A stretch of DNA of 64,000 nucleotides from Tethya wilhelma (GCA_964030475.1 CAXIPT010000003.1:6392511-6456510); one strand, 5' to 3'; positions 24,701 to 38,618 are shown, numbered from the stretch's first letter. The notes: generated from the sequence alone by a model not told the origin. Translations and numbers: made by a program.

Positions 24701-27700
24701 TAGAGACTTTGTTGACTGTAAAATTGAACAGATAAGCCTATAACTTCTCTTGTGTTGTTCCTCTATGATGTCCAGCACTGATAACTCGTTGTGGTCAAGA
24801 TACCTACCAGCACAGACTCCTCCTGCAAGAAACAAAGAGTCTTCATGCTGTCTTTGATTCCCTCAACTATGTTGGTTCTTGTCCATGGACTATCAATCAC
24901 AAGGTAATGTGAAGATGGCCCATGTATTGTAGGGGTGGGGTGGGAGGCCATGGTTACTTGATAGTCCCCATTATAATTATGTATTATTTTTCAACTCCTC
25001 ACAGATACTGGACCTAGCCATCAAGGTGTACAACAGTGGAGGAAATGTTGAGTTGGATATCCCTATCATTGTACAAGAGGACATGCAGTAAGTAATCTTA
25101 ACACCATGATTGTAATACCCTCAGTCCATTGTGTGCTGGCTTCATCCCTATAGGAGTGAGGGGCTAGACTCAGAGCCACTCTCACGATATCAGAGGAACC
25201 AGCTGAGGAAGCGCAGGAATGAAAGTTTCTCCCTTCGTATGGATATGTTGTATCGGCTCTCTCTGGCCAACCATGTCAGTTTGATCATGTAAATAAATTG
25301 TAGTGTGTTGTGCCTTCATGTGCACATGGGACCTCTCTACCCCTAGTATCGCAATGATGTATTCTGGCTGCCACACAACATGGACTTCAGAGGAAGAGCT
25401 TACCCAATTCCACCTCATGTCACACACATTAGTGAGTGTCTCATGATATAATAGCACGATGCAACTCCTTTGTATATTGTAATGTTAACCACCATTTCTC
25501 TGCTCTCCTATAGCAATGGATGTTGGGAAAGCTCTGTTGAAAATGGCAGTGGGCTGTCCTTTGGGAAAGAAAGGACTGGACTGGTTGAAGATACACCTTG
25601 TCAACTTACATGGTGCCAAGAAGAAGTAAGTTTTTATATACTGTATAGCACAAAAATTTGGCAGATTTTAATATTGGTAGATTGGCAGTTTTGGTAGGGA
25701 CTGCCAATATTAAATCTTCGAAACAGTCATTTTGCGCAGCACATATGTGTATTGCTTCATGTGCTACTGCCAAAATAAAATCCGCCAATCATGAAATTTT
25801 GACAATCCACCAAAGTTTATTCCCGCCAATATTTTGTGCTATATGGTAGGTACTTAATATGAATTTGCTAACATTCATTAAGGTGATAATGAGTGTGTAA
25901 TCATAATAGGGAGTCACTGCAAGGAAGATTGGATTATGCTAATTTAGTTCTTGATGACATCATTGACTCAGCCGACAACCCTCTAGAGGTCAGTCAGTGG
26001 CTGTACTCTCCATGAGATATATCCTAATTGTTGACCACCGTGCCATGCACCTGTGTGCCATCCCCAGGGTCGCAAGTGGTGGCAGACTGGAGATGAACCA
26101 TGGCAGGTGTTGGCCAGTTGTATGGAGATCACTGAAGCCATTCGCTCTGGAGACCCTGAGAGCTTTGTGACTCATGTCCCAGTTCAACAGGTACTGTATT
26201 ATGTTGTTACATGTCTATCTGTATTATACAGCTGGTGTTCTTGACTTCACACACACACCTCCTAGGATGGTTCTTGTAATGGTCTACAACATTATGCAGC
26301 ACTAGGAAGAGACTACCTTGGAGGAAAACAGGTTCATACAAGCACCTGATCCAGGTTTATAAGTCTATACTTGTACCTCTGCCGGTGCATATGTAGGTCA
26401 ATCTTACTCCTCAAGAGAAACCAGATGATCCTTATGCTGGGGTTGCTGCTGCCGTAAGTTGAACATGTTAATAACAAATGTTCCACATCTGATATCAAGT
26501 GTGTGCACCATAGTGACCATTTCTATGTAGGTGAATGAAAGGAGGAAGGCTGACGCTGCCAAAGGACATGAAATTGCAATTCAACTTGAAGGGAAAATTC
26601 ACAGAAAGGTTTGCTGATGGACTCAATCTCTGAATTTTCATCATCGTTTGTTGGTGCTGTTAGGTTGTGAAGCAGACGGTCATGACTGTGGTGTATGGAG
26701 TGACATGGGTGGGAGGAAGACAGCAGATTGAGGTACAACTCTAGAATAGCACCTAGCATTATGAAGAAAGCACCTAAAGAGCACCTTTCATACTGGAGTT
26801 GGGGGATGGTCATGTCAAGTTGTGACCTTCACCCATTGCATCACCGTTAAAAGAGCATTGTTTTCCATTTAGACCATAATCTTACTCAAGAAAACTTCTG
26901 TTGAGTGTTCAATGTGTCCTTTTCTCTCAATATTACAGAAACAGCTACGTGGTAATGTTCCTGATGAGAGATTGTGGGATTCTTCCAAGTATATAGTGAC
27001 AAATGTGTTTGGAGCTCTTAGAGAAATGTTCTCCAATGCCCGTCAAATACAGGTACACACTTGACAGAGCAAGAAGTTAACATTATCACACCAACTGTTG
27101 TGATGATGTGTAGGATTGGCTGGCCTCAAGTGGTCGTAAGGTGGCTTTGGCAGGAAAGCCAATGGAGTGGCTGACTCCTCTGGGGCTACCTGTTGTACAG
27201 CCCTATCACAAGAGCTCCTCCACTGTTGTAAGGATACCTGTATACTCTTTCTATGTGTGTTGTGTCTCATGGAACTATCCCTCACATGCTTGCATCCATG
27301 CATTAGGTAAAGGGTGATCTGCAGCATCTGTTTGACATCAACTACACTGACTTCTCGAGACCACCAGACACGAGGAAACAGAAGAATGCCATGCCTCCCA
27401 ACTATGTCCACTCCCTGGACTCCACTCACATGATGCTAACAGCACTCCACTGCCAAAGGTACATACAGTTAGTATACTGGTCTATTAATTATCGTGATGT
27501 GAATGTTGTCCTCTTTCAGAGGAGGTGTTCCCTTTGTGTCAGTCCATGACTGTTTCTGGACACTGGCTCCTTTTGTTGACAACATGAATAAGGTAATTTA
27601 CTTGTCCATCAACCAAACCATTGATGGATAAAATCCAAAAGAACAAACAAACAAACAAATATACCACAATAATTGTTATGATAATTATTTTTTTGTTGTT

Positions 27701-28054
27701 TGTGTTTTTTTGTTTTTTTTTTGTAGTATTGTAGGGAGCAGTTTGTTGCTCTTCACAGTGAACCAATCTTGGAGGACCTGGCAGACTACTGGGAGACCAA
27801 GTTTGGAGGAATGCAGTAAGTGTATAGCTAATACGATTGTGTGTACACTGTGAGTTATGATGAGCTGTATTAGGTACAAAGACTACAAGATAAAGGGAAC
27901 ACAGATCTGTCAGTTTAGGGACCCCTTCCCTTCAATAGGTAAGTACTAGTCCACACTATGGAAGTTATGGGTGGTCATATAAATCACATGTTGATGATAT
28001 GTAGGTGCCCTGGACCTGAATCAAGTTTTGGAATCAACCTACTTCTTCAGTTGA
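21236..28054 (+). CDS. POLRMT: Mitochondrial DNA-directed RNA polymerase (about 1092 aa, 35 exons)
   Basis: Single-subunit T7-like polymerase that transcribes mtDNA. Exons by phase: 21236-21332, 21481-21626, 21796-21894, 22064-22164, 22226-22277, 22521-22589, 22731-22835, 22901-22993, 23119-23178, 23244-23343, 23408-23496, 23559-23684, 23758-23874, 23942-23983, 24056-24117, 24184-24349, 24534-24630, 24776-24903, 25005-25087, 25154-25274, 25347-25431, 25514-25625, 25910-25988, 26068-26190, 26266-26331, 26397-26453, 26531-26608, 26664-26732, 26939-27052, 27114-27227, 27307-27458, 27520-27592, 27727-27815, 27874-27938, 28005-28054; sum 3279 nt. The start is basic and acid-free, as expected of a mitochondrial presequence, then a PPR-like region (about 60-150). 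Catalytic motifs: MDFRGR with Asp about 664, [25 protein letters not shown] (Lys 854, Tyr 862) and VHDCF (Asp about 1011); C terminus TYFFS. All key residues are present. Introns carry MITEs at 22314 and 25639. Confidence 0.93.
21632..21733. repeat. (CA)n microsatellite
   Basis: CA tract in POLRMT intron 2; contains a single N at 21649. Confidence 0.95.
22314..22485. mobile_element. MITE of TACCRTA family (intronic)
   Basis: About 172 bp with imperfect terminal inverted repeats: 5' TACCATAGATCAGG and 3' CCAATCCACGGTA, mirrored for about 24 nt (20 matches). The inside repeats CGAAAATTTAAA/AAAAATTAAAC pieces. Lies in POLRMT intron 5. Confidence 0.65.
25639..25848. mobile_element. MITE of TACCRTA family (intronic)
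   Basis: About 210 bp. 5' TACTGTATAGCACAAAA mirrors 3' TTTTGTGCTATATGGTA; inner CTGCCAA motifs are also mirrored. Lies in POLRMT intron 22. Confidence 0.7.
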
Positions 28055-28337
28055 TGTGGCTATAGCTTGGATGGTGATAAGAGGCATAGCTGATGCATAG
28101 TTGGTCAGCCCAGCCTAGCTACCATCAAAATGTCACTTTCCAACAAACTTTTAATTGCTATAGCAATGGATGTCTGTGAAGTATCAGCACATAGATAAAG
28201 CTATCAAAAACAACTCTACTATTTTACAGCTATAAATAATCGCACGCACAACAGTAAGCAACAGAACATAATGCTCCTGATAAATAATATATAATAAACA
28301 ACCAAACATTATCACCTATGAGTGTTCTGTGCATGGC
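28055..28337. other. POLRMT-cytochrome c 3' spacer
   Basis: Convergent 3' ends. AT-rich with AATAAA-like signals for both strands (e.g. AATAATATATAATAAAC near 28284-28300); nothing else seen. Confidence 0.5.
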
Positions 28338-28938
28338 CTAGGACTTGGTAGAATCCTTCAGAAACGCAATCAGATCTATAAAAAAAAAACAACAACACAG
28401 AAGAATAAATTCCTATCGAACTATGCTACATGTAGAGGAGTACAATCATGCCAGCCTCGTGCCCAGGCTCCTCCTTCACAAATATTTCTGGGAACGAGTG
28501 AGGCTATCATGCAGTACATAACTGGAGTACCGTAATTTGACTAATATTTGCATTGGGAAAATTTTCGTCTGTCGCCATGTGCGAAAATTAAACACTCGAA
28601 ATTTTGACGACCCATTACCAATATTCATGCGGGCGCTGCGCATGTACGAAAATTAAACATACGGAATTTTAACGTACGGAATATTTTCAACGCAAAAATA
28701 TCTCAAATTACGGTAATTTTCTTACCTGCTCTCTCCTGGGGTTTCTTAAGTCCAGCAAAAATCATCTTTGTGCCTGGGATATACTTCTTAGGGTTCTCCA
28801 AGTAGACCCACAGTGTGTCTTCTCCCCATGTGATGCCTTTGTTCTGATTGGCTGAGGTGTAGCTGAAGCCCTTGGCTTGGCCTGTCTTGCGACCAATCAG
28901 TCCATTCAAATTGGGACCAGTTTTATGCTTGCCACCCT

Positions 28939-28977
<39 letters not shown>

Positions 28978-29323
28978 ATATCATTGTACTAGGAAATTGA
29001 AAACCTCATAGCTATAGTACAAAGGACAGGAACAACTTATTTCCTGGAAATAGCTCATTGACTAAAACATCAACCAACCATCACAGAGACACAATGATTG
29101 ACATGTATTTATGCCCCTTTTCACAACAAAAGCACTTCGAAACTTATCACACACAAAGAGAGGTGGTGCTACCATAATAACACAGAAATATTCTCTAAGG
29201 ACACAAGACAATATACCAAACAAATGATGCTGTGATTACCTTTTCTACTGTATGACACTGGGCACATCTTTGCTTGAAGATTTTGGCCCCCTTGGTGATA
29301 TCACCTTGTGGAACAGTACTCAT
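28338..29323 (-). CDS. CYCS: Cytochrome c (110 aa, 3 coding exons)
   Basis: Heme electron carrier between complexes III and IV. Coding exons on the minus strand: 29240-29323 (start ATG at 29323), 28726-28936, 28338-28375 (stop TAG); 333 nt. The heme site CAQCH is at about residues 20-24; then TGPNLNG, the [13 protein letters not shown] loop, and the axial Met region [14 protein letters not shown]. No presequence, as usual for this protein. Intron 1 has a GT repeat (about 28938-28974); intron 2 has a MITE. A GT donor near 30218 (minus strand) suggests a further 5' non-coding exon. Length matches animal cytochrome c. Confidence 0.96.
28528..28715. mobile_element. MITE of TACCRTA family in cytochrome c intron
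   Basis: About 188 bp with TACCGTAATTTGA at one end and TCAAATTACGGTA at the other, 10 bp from the exon 2 donor. Inside are repeated CGAAAATTAAAC blocks, like those in the element at 22314. Confidence 0.75.
28936..28974. repeat. (GT)n microsatellite
   Basis: GT tract right beside the acceptor of cytochrome c exon 2. Confidence 0.9.
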
Positions 29324-29560
29324 CTTGATAAACATAAAATAATATCAGGATAAAAAGATGATGCAAGAAACAGCAGAAGAGTGCCTTTATAGGCACATTC
29401 CATAAGTTATTCTAATTAATCAGCACCGTGTTCTGATGCAACACTCATGGAAGTTTCTGGAAAACTGTGCCATAGATTTTATATTGTAGGACAGAAGCAT
29501 TACTTTCAAGCTACAGGCCACTACTAAAGCCAAACCAGTATCCAGCTGCTCCCAGGCTTG

Positions 29561-29930
29561 TATAGCCTCGTTCCCAGGTCCCCAAAAAGAAGGCCTGGTG
29601 TCTACTGACTGCGCATGCGCGTATTTGTAGCGAAAAAGAAATTGATCTACAGTCCTACCTGGGTTGGCTACCGCTGTTATTCCACTCTTTTCTTCTGGAA
29701 ATATATCAAGTAAGTGCTTGGAAAGAGACAAGCATTCATTTCTATTCTATTCATTCATTTAGCTTTTTTTACTAGTGCTTCGAAAAATATTTATGACGTA
29801 ATCCAGTCAACAGAGTATACGGACAATGTTATGGTGAAATTTACGATGTACCCAGATTTTGGGTACAAACTGGTGCATGCACAGTCAATAGATACAAGGC
29901 CCTCTTTGGGGCCTGGGGAAGAGGCTAAGG
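29561..29930. mobile_element. Inverted-repeat element upstream of cytochrome c
   Basis: 5' arm TATAGCCTCGTTCCCAGG... is mirrored, with mismatches, by ...CCTGGGGAAGAGGCTAAGG about 310 nt later; arms are about 60 nt and include GACTGCGCATGCG / GCATGCACAGTC. No coding frame. Exact ends uncertain. Confidence 0.6.
29610..29621 (+). promoter_or_regulatory. NRF-1-like site in cytochrome c 5' region
   Basis: TGCGCATGCGCG, nearly perfect NRF-1 palindrome, about 290 bp upstream of the cytochrome c start codon and inside one arm of the inverted-repeat element 29561-29930. Vertebrate cytochrome c promoters use NRF-1; function here is inferred. Confidence 0.4.
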
Positions 29931-30217
29931 CTTGTAGTATACAGAATGTACACAATTTTTAGTCTAGTATCCAATTTTGTCTAATTTTCCCCATACAATT
30001 TACAACAGATGTACACATTGTCTACTACCATGCCATCTTTGTAGTCTTGTTCTTTCACTATATTATAGATATCATCAAATTCATGGTGAAACCAACAAGA
30101 ACAAGTTTCTACAAAAAAAGGCTCTGTGGCTCTCCCACTCGTTACCATTATCACATTACATTGACAAGGTTTACAAGAAAAAGCGTATGTGAAATGTAAG
30201 GAGGCACATAAGCTTAC

Positions 30218-30507
30218 CTTTCTAACCGGCAGAGACAGTCAGTGATAGTGCTTCTTTTCAAGTTGATCCTGAGGTCAATGGGTCATGTCGTGGTGGTTGC
30301 CACAGAAACTGAGCATGCGCATTTAAAAACCACGTGATTACCACATGCACACAAAATTCATACTCTTTCTATGGGCGGGGTTGTGTGTAAATTTGTAAAC
30401 CTCACCTCAAGTAAGTTTTGTTTTTGTGAACACTCACCTGGTTTGTAAACATCTGTCACTCATTTTTTTTTTCTACATTAGGTGACAGTGACTGACTGGA
30501 GAGCAGT
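30218..30507. promoter_or_regulatory. Probable head-to-head promoter region
   Basis: On the minus strand a donor (TAGAAAG then GTAAGC) near 30218 suggests a cytochrome c 5'-UTR exon. On the plus strand AA|GTAAGT at about 30412 and TACATTAG| at 30481 look like a 5'-UTR intron of the sterol reductase. Between them lie GCATGCGCAT (about 30313) and CCACGTG. The two genes may share a promoter. Confidence 0.4.
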
Positions 30508-31773
30508 ATGGCAGCTCAGACTGAAAAGCATGGAGGAAAAACTATGGAGTATGAGTTTATGGGCCCTGTTGGTACTTCTCTCATGACAGTAGGGTTACCC
30601 TTTACAATCATTAGCTTGTATACTCTCTGCAATGCAAATGGATGCTCCCTAAGCTTTCCCGATCGTTTGCCCAGTTTGCAAGAGTTCTGGCAGCCACATG
30701 CTTTTCTGATATTTGTAGCTTGGTTTGTATTTCATGCCGTTATCTACATATCACCTCTTGGGAGAGTTGTTGAAGGGACCAAGCTTTGCAATGGACGTAA
30801 GCTAAAATACAAGATCAATGGAATATATGCCTTTGTTCTATCTCACGCAATATTTAGCATTGGATACTTCTACTTTAAACTACCAGTTTCAATTGTTTAC
30901 GACTGGTACCTTGCACTTGCTATGGCTGCCACAGTTTTCTCCTTCATTCTAGCAGTGTATCTCTACTCCAAATCTCATGCGCAAGGAGCTTTGCTAGCAC
31001 TCGGTGGAAATTCTGGAAATTTTATCTATGACTGGTTTATTGGGCGAGAGCTTAACCCACGAATAGGAATTTTTGACTGGAAAGTCTTTTGTGAAATGCG
31101 CCCTGGTCTTATTGGATGGGTCATCATTAACTATTGTATGATGATCAAGCAGTACGAAATTCACGGCCATGTGACAGTATCCATGGTACTTGTGTGTGTA
31201 TTTCAAGCCTGGTATATACTCGACTCGCTGTTGTTCGAAGAAGCCATTCTCACTACAATGGATATAGTGCACGATGGATTTGGATTCATGCTTGCCTTTG
31301 GGGACCTTGCTTGGGTACCTTTTACCTACTCTTTGCAAGCACGCTACCTTGTCGATCATCCTACTGACCTTCATTGGTCTGTTGCACTTGGCATTTTTTT
31401 GGTCAATGTAATCGGCTACACGATTTTTCGTGGGGCAAATTCTCAGAAGGATAAGTTTCGTCGTGATCCTTCGCATCAGTCTGTGGCTCATCTGAAGACC
31501 ATGTCCACTCAGAGCGGCTCAAAGTTGATCATTTCTGGTTGGTGGGGTTTATGTCGTCATCCCAATTATGTTGGTGACCTCATCATGGCTCTGTCGTGGT
31601 CTCTTCCGTGTGGGTTTACACACGCTATTCCTTACTTCTACATTTCTTACTTCTTGGTTCTACTCATTCATCGGCAACTCCGAGACGAACACCACTGTAA
31701 GGCAAAGTATGGCAAGGATTGGGAAAGGTTTTGCAGTATTGTGAAGTGGAGGCTTGTTCCCGGAATTTACTGA
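30508..31773 (+). CDS. C14-sterol reductase / LBR-type ergosterol reductase family (421 aa)
   Basis: Multi-pass ER or inner-nuclear-membrane enzyme of the ERG4/ERG24 family that reduces the C14-C15 double bond of sterol intermediates with NADPH. Seen: hydrophobic helices throughout, GNSGNFIYDWFIGRELNPRIG-type loop at about 166-187, the WWGLCRHPNYVGDL signature (about 347-360), and a C-terminal LIHRQLRDEHHCKAKYG...W segment ending PGIY. No N-terminal Tudor/DNA-binding domain, so it resembles TM7SF2/ERG24 rather than full LBR. The whole coding region is one exon, unlike its many-exon neighbours; a 5'-UTR intron is likely. DHCR7 is the main alternative; LBR/TM7SF2 fits better. Confidence 0.88.
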   Translation: MAAQTEKHGGKTMEYEFMGPVGTSLMTVGLPFTIISLYTLCNANGCSLSFPDRLPSLQEFWQPHAFLIFVAWFVFHAVIYISPLGRVVEGTKLCNGRKLKYKINGIYAFVLSHAIFSIGYFYFKLPVSIVYDWYLALAMAATVFSFILAVYLYSKSHAQGALLALGGNSGNFIYDWFIGRELNPRIGIFDWKVFCEMRPGLIGWVIINYCMMIKQYEIHGHVTVSMVLVCVFQAWYILDSLLFEEAILTTMDIVHDGFGFMLAFGDLAWVPFTYSLQARYLVDHPTDLHWSVALGIFLVNVIGYTIFRGANSQKDKFRRDPSHQSVAHLKTMSTQSGSKLIISGWWGLCRHPNYVGDLIMALSWSLPCGFTHAIPYFYISYFLVLLIHRQLRDEHHCKAKYGKDWERFCSIVKWRLVPGIY

Positions 31774-32232
31774 TTACAGCAAGTCTTGGAACCTTTCTGT
31801 TATAGGGAACATTATAGGTTGTTTAATTGTCTGCACCACAGCAATGTGCCTGCTATATAGTACATGTTATGATATGAGTATTTGTACATGTATGTCAACT
31901 GCATACATATTGTTTTTATTTAGATGCTCTTTCAGTTAATCACATATAGATCATGCCCATCTGTAGTGTGCGTTATGTAGAATTCTCTTGTAGATTGAGG
32001 CTCATCAACACTAGCTCACCCATGCAGTTTGCAACACTTTGAGTACAGTACTTCACATAGCTATATACAATCAGGGTTTAGAGATATTCATACATGTACA
32101 CTGCAGTATAATGTATACATGCACTTAAACACAAGAGAATGATAATAGAGTGTTAAAAAACTAAAGTAATACTCGAAACGCAAACAGCAATGTATTTTCA
32201 CAAAAATAATGGTGTGCTAGCACAGTCAGATA
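31774..32232. other. Intergenic, reductase-NAMPT
   Basis: Convergent 3' flanks, AT-rich; nothing else recognised. Confidence 0.6.
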
Positions 32233-35215
<2,983 letters not shown>

Positions 35216-35349
35216 NGCTAGTTGTATAACTTGTTTATAATGTGACTGAAAATATACTGGTAGCTTTTCGTTTTACCTTACGAATTTATGTTTTTATGTT
35301 TGCTGTTGTTCTCACTATAAAATCTGTCGTGGATTTTCATATCACTTGA

Positions 35350-35432
35350 TTAGAAATGGCTGGTGGGTCAGGTGGTCACCAAGGAGAAGATAGATGAAGC
35401 TGCTGCAATCTATGAAGCTCACTTGGGACGAA
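35350..35432 (+). pseudogene. NAMPT exon fragment in inverted orientation
   Basis: On the plus strand this reads QVVTKEKIDEAAAIYEAHLG, which is the NAMPT segment that should lie just before the truncated minus-strand exon 35170-35215; the shared part (AIYEAHLG) is nearly identical at nucleotide level. It is preceded by an acceptor-like TTAG. After CACTTGGGA it switches to the coiled-coil frame of the next feature. Either an assembly fold-back at the N at 35216 or a genuine inverted duplication. Confidence 0.75.
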
Positions 35433-35813
35433 GTAATGAAAAGAGAAAACGGCAAAATTAAAGAGGCTTATGATGAGGTTAAGAAGGAGATAAAGAAAGA
35501 AAATGCATCTGTGAAGCAAAAATTTAGTAAGATGGAAAATGAGCTACATCAGGTAAAGGAAGAACTAAGCCAAACAAAAGCTGAACTAAAGAAGTTCAAA
35601 GACACACATGGGAATGCTGGTGCAACGCCAACAGCTCAAGTGGAACAGTTGGACCCAGAACCTGATGAATATGACCATCAATATGAAGATGATGAAGAGT
35701 ACGAATATGATGATTATTATCACCAGCAGGAAGATTATTATGATGATTATGAGCACCAAGAAGAAGATTATGATGATTATGACCATCAAGAAGATTACTA
35801 TGATGAAGACTAA
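35433..35813 (+). CDS. TRAF-like coiled-coil and Asp/Tyr-rich tail (5' truncated)
   Basis: About 125 residues. First a Lys/Glu coiled coil (EAYDEVKKEIKKENASVKQ...) resembling the C terminus of the intact TRAF-like protein at 36452-37801, then a linker (HGNAGATPTAQ) and a roughly 50-residue tail made almost wholly of D, E, Y, H and Q. An ATG at 35394 keeps the frame open but its first residues come from the NAMPT fragment read out of frame, so the true start is lost at the junction. Probably the 3' end of a TRAF-like paralogue. The acidic tyrosine tail is absent from the intact neighbour. Role unknown. Confidence 0.55.
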   Translation, partial: VMKRENGKIKEAYDEVKKEIKKENASVKQKFSKMENELHQVKEELSQTKAELKKFKDTHGNAGATPTAQVEQLDPEPDEYDHQYEDDEEYEYDDYYHQQEDYYDDYEHQEEDYDDYDHQEDYYDED

Positions 35814-36451
35814 CAATCGACTACTACTGTAACACTGTGTTGGTAATTAAATTTTCAGCGATGATTTTTAGTATTCATCATTATGTGGGGTTTTGTAACA
35901 AAATATGTGATGTAATATTAAAAAATACCCATGCAAGCATTATAGCTAGATTAAAATAATTTTCTGCCTTCACTGCATCAAGGCAACAGGACCATACTGT
36001 GACATGCTGGTACCACATTTCTATTATTATAGGTATTTTAATTTTCAGGACCAGGAGGCACCGCCATGCAGTCCCTATAACATGCACAACTATTGTGAGT
36101 ATGATGGGCGAAACCCATCTCAAGACAATCAGCCTATTGTCCATGTGTAGTTCCTGCTACACATTTTAAATTTAAACACACCCATTTAAAATTAATTTTG
36201 TGGTTGGGAGTGCATATACAAGGCTGTGATGCTGCAAACAAGCGAATAATAAAATCAATGTTATAATACCATCATGTCTTAGTATTACATAGCTGAACTG
36301 GAGCAGCTTATTATAATATAACTATATAGTGGGCACATTAATCAGTATATTGTTCATGAAGGGTGTGGTTTTATTATACTCAAAGTCATGTGACTTAATG
36401 CTTGGTTTGGCAAGAATTCTTATTATCATTATTGAATACTCTGCATGAGCG
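35814..36451. other. Intergenic
   Basis: AT-rich, no gene or clear repeat recognised. Confidence 0.55.
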
Positions 36452-37801
36452 ATGAGTGCTAAACCAAGGCAGTTTTGGCTGCAGACAGAAATAGATTTTC
36501 GTTGGCCCAGAGCTATACTAACTGAAGACATTACTGAAGCCAGCTGTGGTGCTGAAATAGGAGGATATGACTATAGTTTTGTTGACATTAACCTAGAAAG
36601 CCGGTACATCTGTCAAACTGTTTGCAAAAAAGTTCTAAGAAATCCTCATCTAACTGAATGCTGTGGTAAGCACATTTGTGAGTCTTGTATTAAGCAATCG
36701 AATAGTGACAATTCAAGTAAATACTTGTCACAGTGGTACAACAGGTGTCCTCACTGCAAATTTACATGGAGCTCCCGAGGCCACATTTTAGATAAGAAAC
36801 TCAAACAAGAAATTGATTGTCTGAAAATTCTCTGCACTAACAAGGAGGAAGGATGTCAGTGGATAGGGGAGTTACAATCTTTGAAAGATCATCTTGAGTC
36901 AGAAAATGGATGTGAATTTGCTGAAATACTGTGTCCAAACAAATGTGTAGTTGATCCTAAAGTTCTTCCGTGGGTACAAGTGCCAAAGAAATTTAAGAGA
37001 AAAGATATTCAAAATCATCTTGTGACTGCATGTTACCTCCGGCCTTATCAATGTGAGTACTGTGAACACAAAGGTACATACCAAAACATAACTGGTAATG
37101 AAGTAGATGCTGCTACTAAATATTGTCAGTCCTACCACTATGCCAAATGTATTGAGTTTCCTCTGGAGTGTCCCAACAAGTGTGGTGCACACATCAAGAG
37201 AAAGGACATAGGAAATCATCGTAGCCAGTGTCCAGAGGAGAAGGTTGAATGTCCTAACAAGTGTTCAAAACTTCCAATGAATGCCACAATAAAGAGAAAA
37301 GATCTAAAAAATCACCTAGCTGATGTATGTATACTTCGTCCTTACCAGTGTGAACATTGTGGACTCAAAGGTACGTACAGTACAATAGCTACAAAGCACT
37401 ATAACATATGTCTAGATTTTTCCCTTGAGTGTACCAACAAGTGTGGTAGAAAAGACATCAAGAGGAAGGACATGGAAGATCATCGTAGGCAGTGTCCAGA
37501 GGAGCCAGTTAAATGTTTGTTTGAAGAAGCAGGATGTAAAGACAAGTTTGTACGATGTCAATTGGAGCAGCACATGTCAGCCAGCCAGCAACAACACCTA
37601 CTGATGGTCATGGGAGCTTACAAAGAGATAAAGAAAGAAAATGAAGAAAACAGCAAGTATTACAAACAATTAGAAAATGAAAGCTCTGTTACAAAGCATG
37701 CCTTGAGAGAAATACAACAAGAGCTCAGAAAAGCCAAGAGAGAACTTTCTGAAAGACAAGATGAACTAAAGCGTACCAAAGAAAAGTTGCAATCTAATTA
37801 A
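36452..37801 (+). CDS. TRAF-like RING and TRAF-type zinc-finger protein without MATH domain (449 aa)
   Basis: Single-exon gene. RING-like domain about 54-102 (C54, C58, C70/71, H74, C76, C79, then CPHC at 99-102), probably E3 ligase or scaffold. TRAF-type zinc fingers follow from about 125 to 385 in an internally duplicated pattern: KRKDIQNH...LRPYQCEYCEHKGTY...KRKDIGNH and KRKDLKNH...LRPYQCEHCGLKGTY...KRKDMEDH. The C terminus (about 395-449) is a charged coiled coil where a MATH/TRAF-C domain would be in canonical TRAFs; none follows. Relatives on both sides are truncated (35433-35813 and 38619-38775), so this is a local gene family. Cytoplasmic signalling in immune or stress pathways is likely by family, not shown. 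Confidence 0.82.
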   Translation: MSAKPRQFWLQTEIDFRWPRAILTEDITEASCGAEIGGYDYSFVDINLESRYICQTVCKKVLRNPHLTECCGKHICESCIKQSNSDNSSKYLSQWYNRCPHCKFTWSSRGHILDKKLKQEIDCLKILCTNKEEGCQWIGELQSLKDHLESENGCEFAEILCPNKCVVDPKVLPWVQVPKKFKRKDIQNHLVTACYLRPYQCEYCEHKGTYQNITGNEVDAATKYCQSYHYAKCIEFPLECPNKCGAHIKRKDIGNHRSQCPEEKVECPNKCSKLPMNATIKRKDLKNHLADVCILRPYQCEHCGLKGTYSTIATKHYNICLDFSLECTNKCGRKDIKRKDMEDHRRQCPEEPVKCLFEEAGCKDKFVRCQLEQHMSASQQQHLLMVMGAYKEIKKENEENSKYYKQLENESSVTKHALREIQQELRKAKRELSERQDELKRTKEKLQSN

Positions 37802-38618
37802 TATTCAGGCTCTCATATAGTTGCATGGTTTGAACTCAACAAAATAATTACACTGGTATTATAGTTGGAAAGTTTTGGGAGCTCAAAATTTGGAGAATTG
37901 TTCTAAAAGTTGAAAAAATAAAATTTTGTGTATTCTTAATCTCACTGCTGAATTCTTCATGTACTTTTGCGCTTACACATACATGAATTACATTTCTGTT
38001 TGGCTGACCAATTGCCAAATTTTCCCATTATAAAGTAAGCATATGCACAAACATTGATCCAGGACTTTGTCATGACATTGTATAGTAATTTCAGCATTTG
38101 GAATAATATGTCTTACTTGGACAGATGCTTTCATCTAAGCTTTGTACAATATTAATAATTATGATAATTATCACGCATGAAAGAAGAAAGAAACTCGTGT
38201 CAAGGATGCTCAGCTTATAGTCAGCTGATCTGCTCTCAATAAACAAACATATGAAGGAACTAAAGTTAGGTAAATTATTATAATTATAAGACCACATTTT
38301 AAGGAGCAGTACAACTTGCATGCAGCAGTGCTATAAGCACTCAACTTGGATATTTGACATAATATTGCTGGACCAGAAGTAATGAGTGAATATGGCAGTA
38401 TTACACATCGATCATTAAATCAAAAACAACTCTTTACACAGTTTTAACAGTGATTCAGCAATCAACAATATGCACGCATTTTTGGTGTCACTATTGTTTG
38501 TGTATGCCATTCACATGCCATGATACTCACATGCAAAAATTATTGCCTAATAATTATGTACAAATTTGTAGTATTCACCAATAACAAGCTCAGCACCGTT
38601 AGCTGCAAGTCTATAGAA
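37802..38618. other. Intergenic
   Basis: AT-rich; no gene recognised. Confidence 0.55.

Noticed and set aside
30994..31491. 165-codon minus-strand frame
   Set aside because: Antisense shadow of the sterol reductase, which has clear family motifs on the plus strand.
35586..35816. Minus-strand frame rich in I, F, V
   Set aside because: Antisense of the GAT-rich acidic tail; only composition makes it look membrane-like.
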